Assembly (NCBI GenBank): GCA_028288395.1
Contig: JAQBNV010000076.1
Location: forward strand, 1 to 5,651
Direction: 5' to 3'
Length of the DNA: 5,651 nt
Source of the DNA: Adhaeribacter sp.
GTDB taxonomy: Bacteria > Bacteroidota > Bacteroidia > Cytophagales > Hymenobacteraceae
Shown: positions 5,239 to 5,651 of the stretch, one piece after another
Layout: the number at the start of each line of letters is the position of its first letter
Numbering within the stretch: the first letter of the stretch is position 1
Notes under the pieces: generated by a model
Databases searched by the model: none
What the model saw: only the letters and a program-made list of their open reading frames with translations
What the model was told of the DNA's origin: nothing
Made by a program: the position numbers and the translations under genes

Positions 5239-5426
5239 TGGAAAAGGAGTTGAAAATTGTAAATGCAGGATTTAGGTTAAAATTAATTTAAAAGCCCGGG
5301 AACTTTTACAACGGAAATGTACCTGCGAACTTAAAATAGAATGACCTAATTCCTATCCGGAAGCAGCTTAAACCGACTCCCTTTAGATAGCGACTTCGCG
5401 GCACAGCCTGGAACTAAAATAAATGA
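5239..5426. other. Non-coding stretch between the kinase relic and the right-edge gene
   Basis: All frames are interrupted, and I find no further histidine-kinase motif upstream of the relic. A weak hairpin AAAAG-(CCCGGGAA)-CTTTT at 5290-5307 could act as a terminator for the right-edge gene, though the stem is only 5 bp. The segment 5330-5412 has a more balanced base composition than the AT-rich spacers elsewhere and might be an interspersed repeat, which cannot be tested within one window. Together with the relic and 4991-5035 this makes up the 436-bp gap before the kinase gene. Confidence 0.45.
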
Positions 5427-5651
5427 TTATAAACCAATACTCATGCCACTCACCTTCAGTTCGGCTTGTAGTTGCGCGTCGGTTTCCTTGATTTTATTTT
5501 TCAGCGTTTCGGCGTAGACGGCAATATTTTGTTTTTCTTCTCCCATGGCCGCATAAATCTCCTTTGTTTTACGCACCAGATGTTCAGACTGGGTTTTATA
5601 AACATTGCGCGCCTGTTTGATGCGGGTTGTTTCTTTTTCCCGGGCAGCCTC
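5427..5651 (-). CDS. C-terminal fragment of a charged, helical (coiled-coil-like) protein; partial at window edge
   Basis: The minus-strand frame entering at 5651 is open for 74 codons to a TAA at 5429-5427; its start lies outside the window. The visible part is almost all helix-favouring and highly charged: REKETTRIKQARNVYK (residues 4-19), HLVRKTKEIYAAMGEEKQN (24-42), AETLKNKIKETDAQLQAEL (47-65), then a short non-helical end VSGMSIGL. Hydrophobic residues (I, V, L, Y) recur at roughly heptad spacing among Lys and Glu, as in coiled coils. It contains no cysteine, membrane segment or catalytic motif. I do not recognise the family, and the fragment is too short to assign one. An open frame of this length with coherent composition, ending in a spacer, supports a real gene. 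Confidence 0.72.
   Translation of the reverse strand, partial: EAAREKETTRIKQARNVYKTQSEHLVRKTKEIYAAMGEEKQNIAVYAETLKNKIKETDAQLQAELKVSGMSIGL

Noticed and set aside
5201..5291. Short + strand open frame ending LKIVNAGFRLKLI opposite and beyond the kinase relic
   Set aside because: It has no start codon after the preceding TGA, is only ~30 codons long, is Lys-rich as expected from AT-rich sequence, and conflicts with the clear kinase motifs on the minus strand.

Overview
The window looks like the chromosome of a Bacteroidota member, probably a Cytophagales/Hymenobacteraceae-type bacterium. The evidence is a TonB-dependent receptor with an N-terminal carboxypeptidase-regulatory-like domain, the lack of clear Shine-Dalgarno sequences, a TAnnTTTG-type promoter box and AT-rich spacers between moderate-GC genes. 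The genus is inferred from style, not from a marker gene.

Layout from left to right. At 1-122 lies the right end of an IS5-like insertion sequence: the last 33 codons of its transposase (+ strand) and a probable terminal repeat. A hairpin terminator at 222-251 closes the main transcription unit, which runs on the minus strand: promoter box (2859-2866), TPP riboswitch (2775-2852), then a complete 803-aa TonB-dependent outer-membrane receptor (293-2704). This is a thiamine-repressible uptake unit, and the receptor most likely imports thiamine or a precursor. Divergent from it is a small + strand gene (3070-3324) for an 84-aa single-pass membrane protein that I do not recognise. It converges on a minus-strand LacX-type aldose 1-epimerase-like gene (3465-4337), and the two share a perfect 25-bp hairpin at 3419-3473.

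Further right, still on the minus strand, is a 173-aa NadR-type P-loop kinase with a TTG start (4469-4990). Directly upstream, in an apparent 436-bp gap, is an undescribed relic: the last ~65 codons of a sensor histidine kinase ATPase domain, broken by a stop codon and a 1-nt frameshift (5036-5238). At the right edge is the C-terminal 74 codons of a charged, coiled-coil-like protein (5427-5651).

How the genes work together: the riboswitch-receptor unit is self-contained. The NadR-like kinase is a vitamin-salvage type of enzyme and may share a salvage theme with the receptor, but no inner-membrane transporter (PnuC/PnuT type) lies in the window, so that link is only suggestive. Degraded material (IS end, kinase relic) flanks the working genes on both sides. 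I found no rRNA, tRNA, CRISPR array or evident new defence system.
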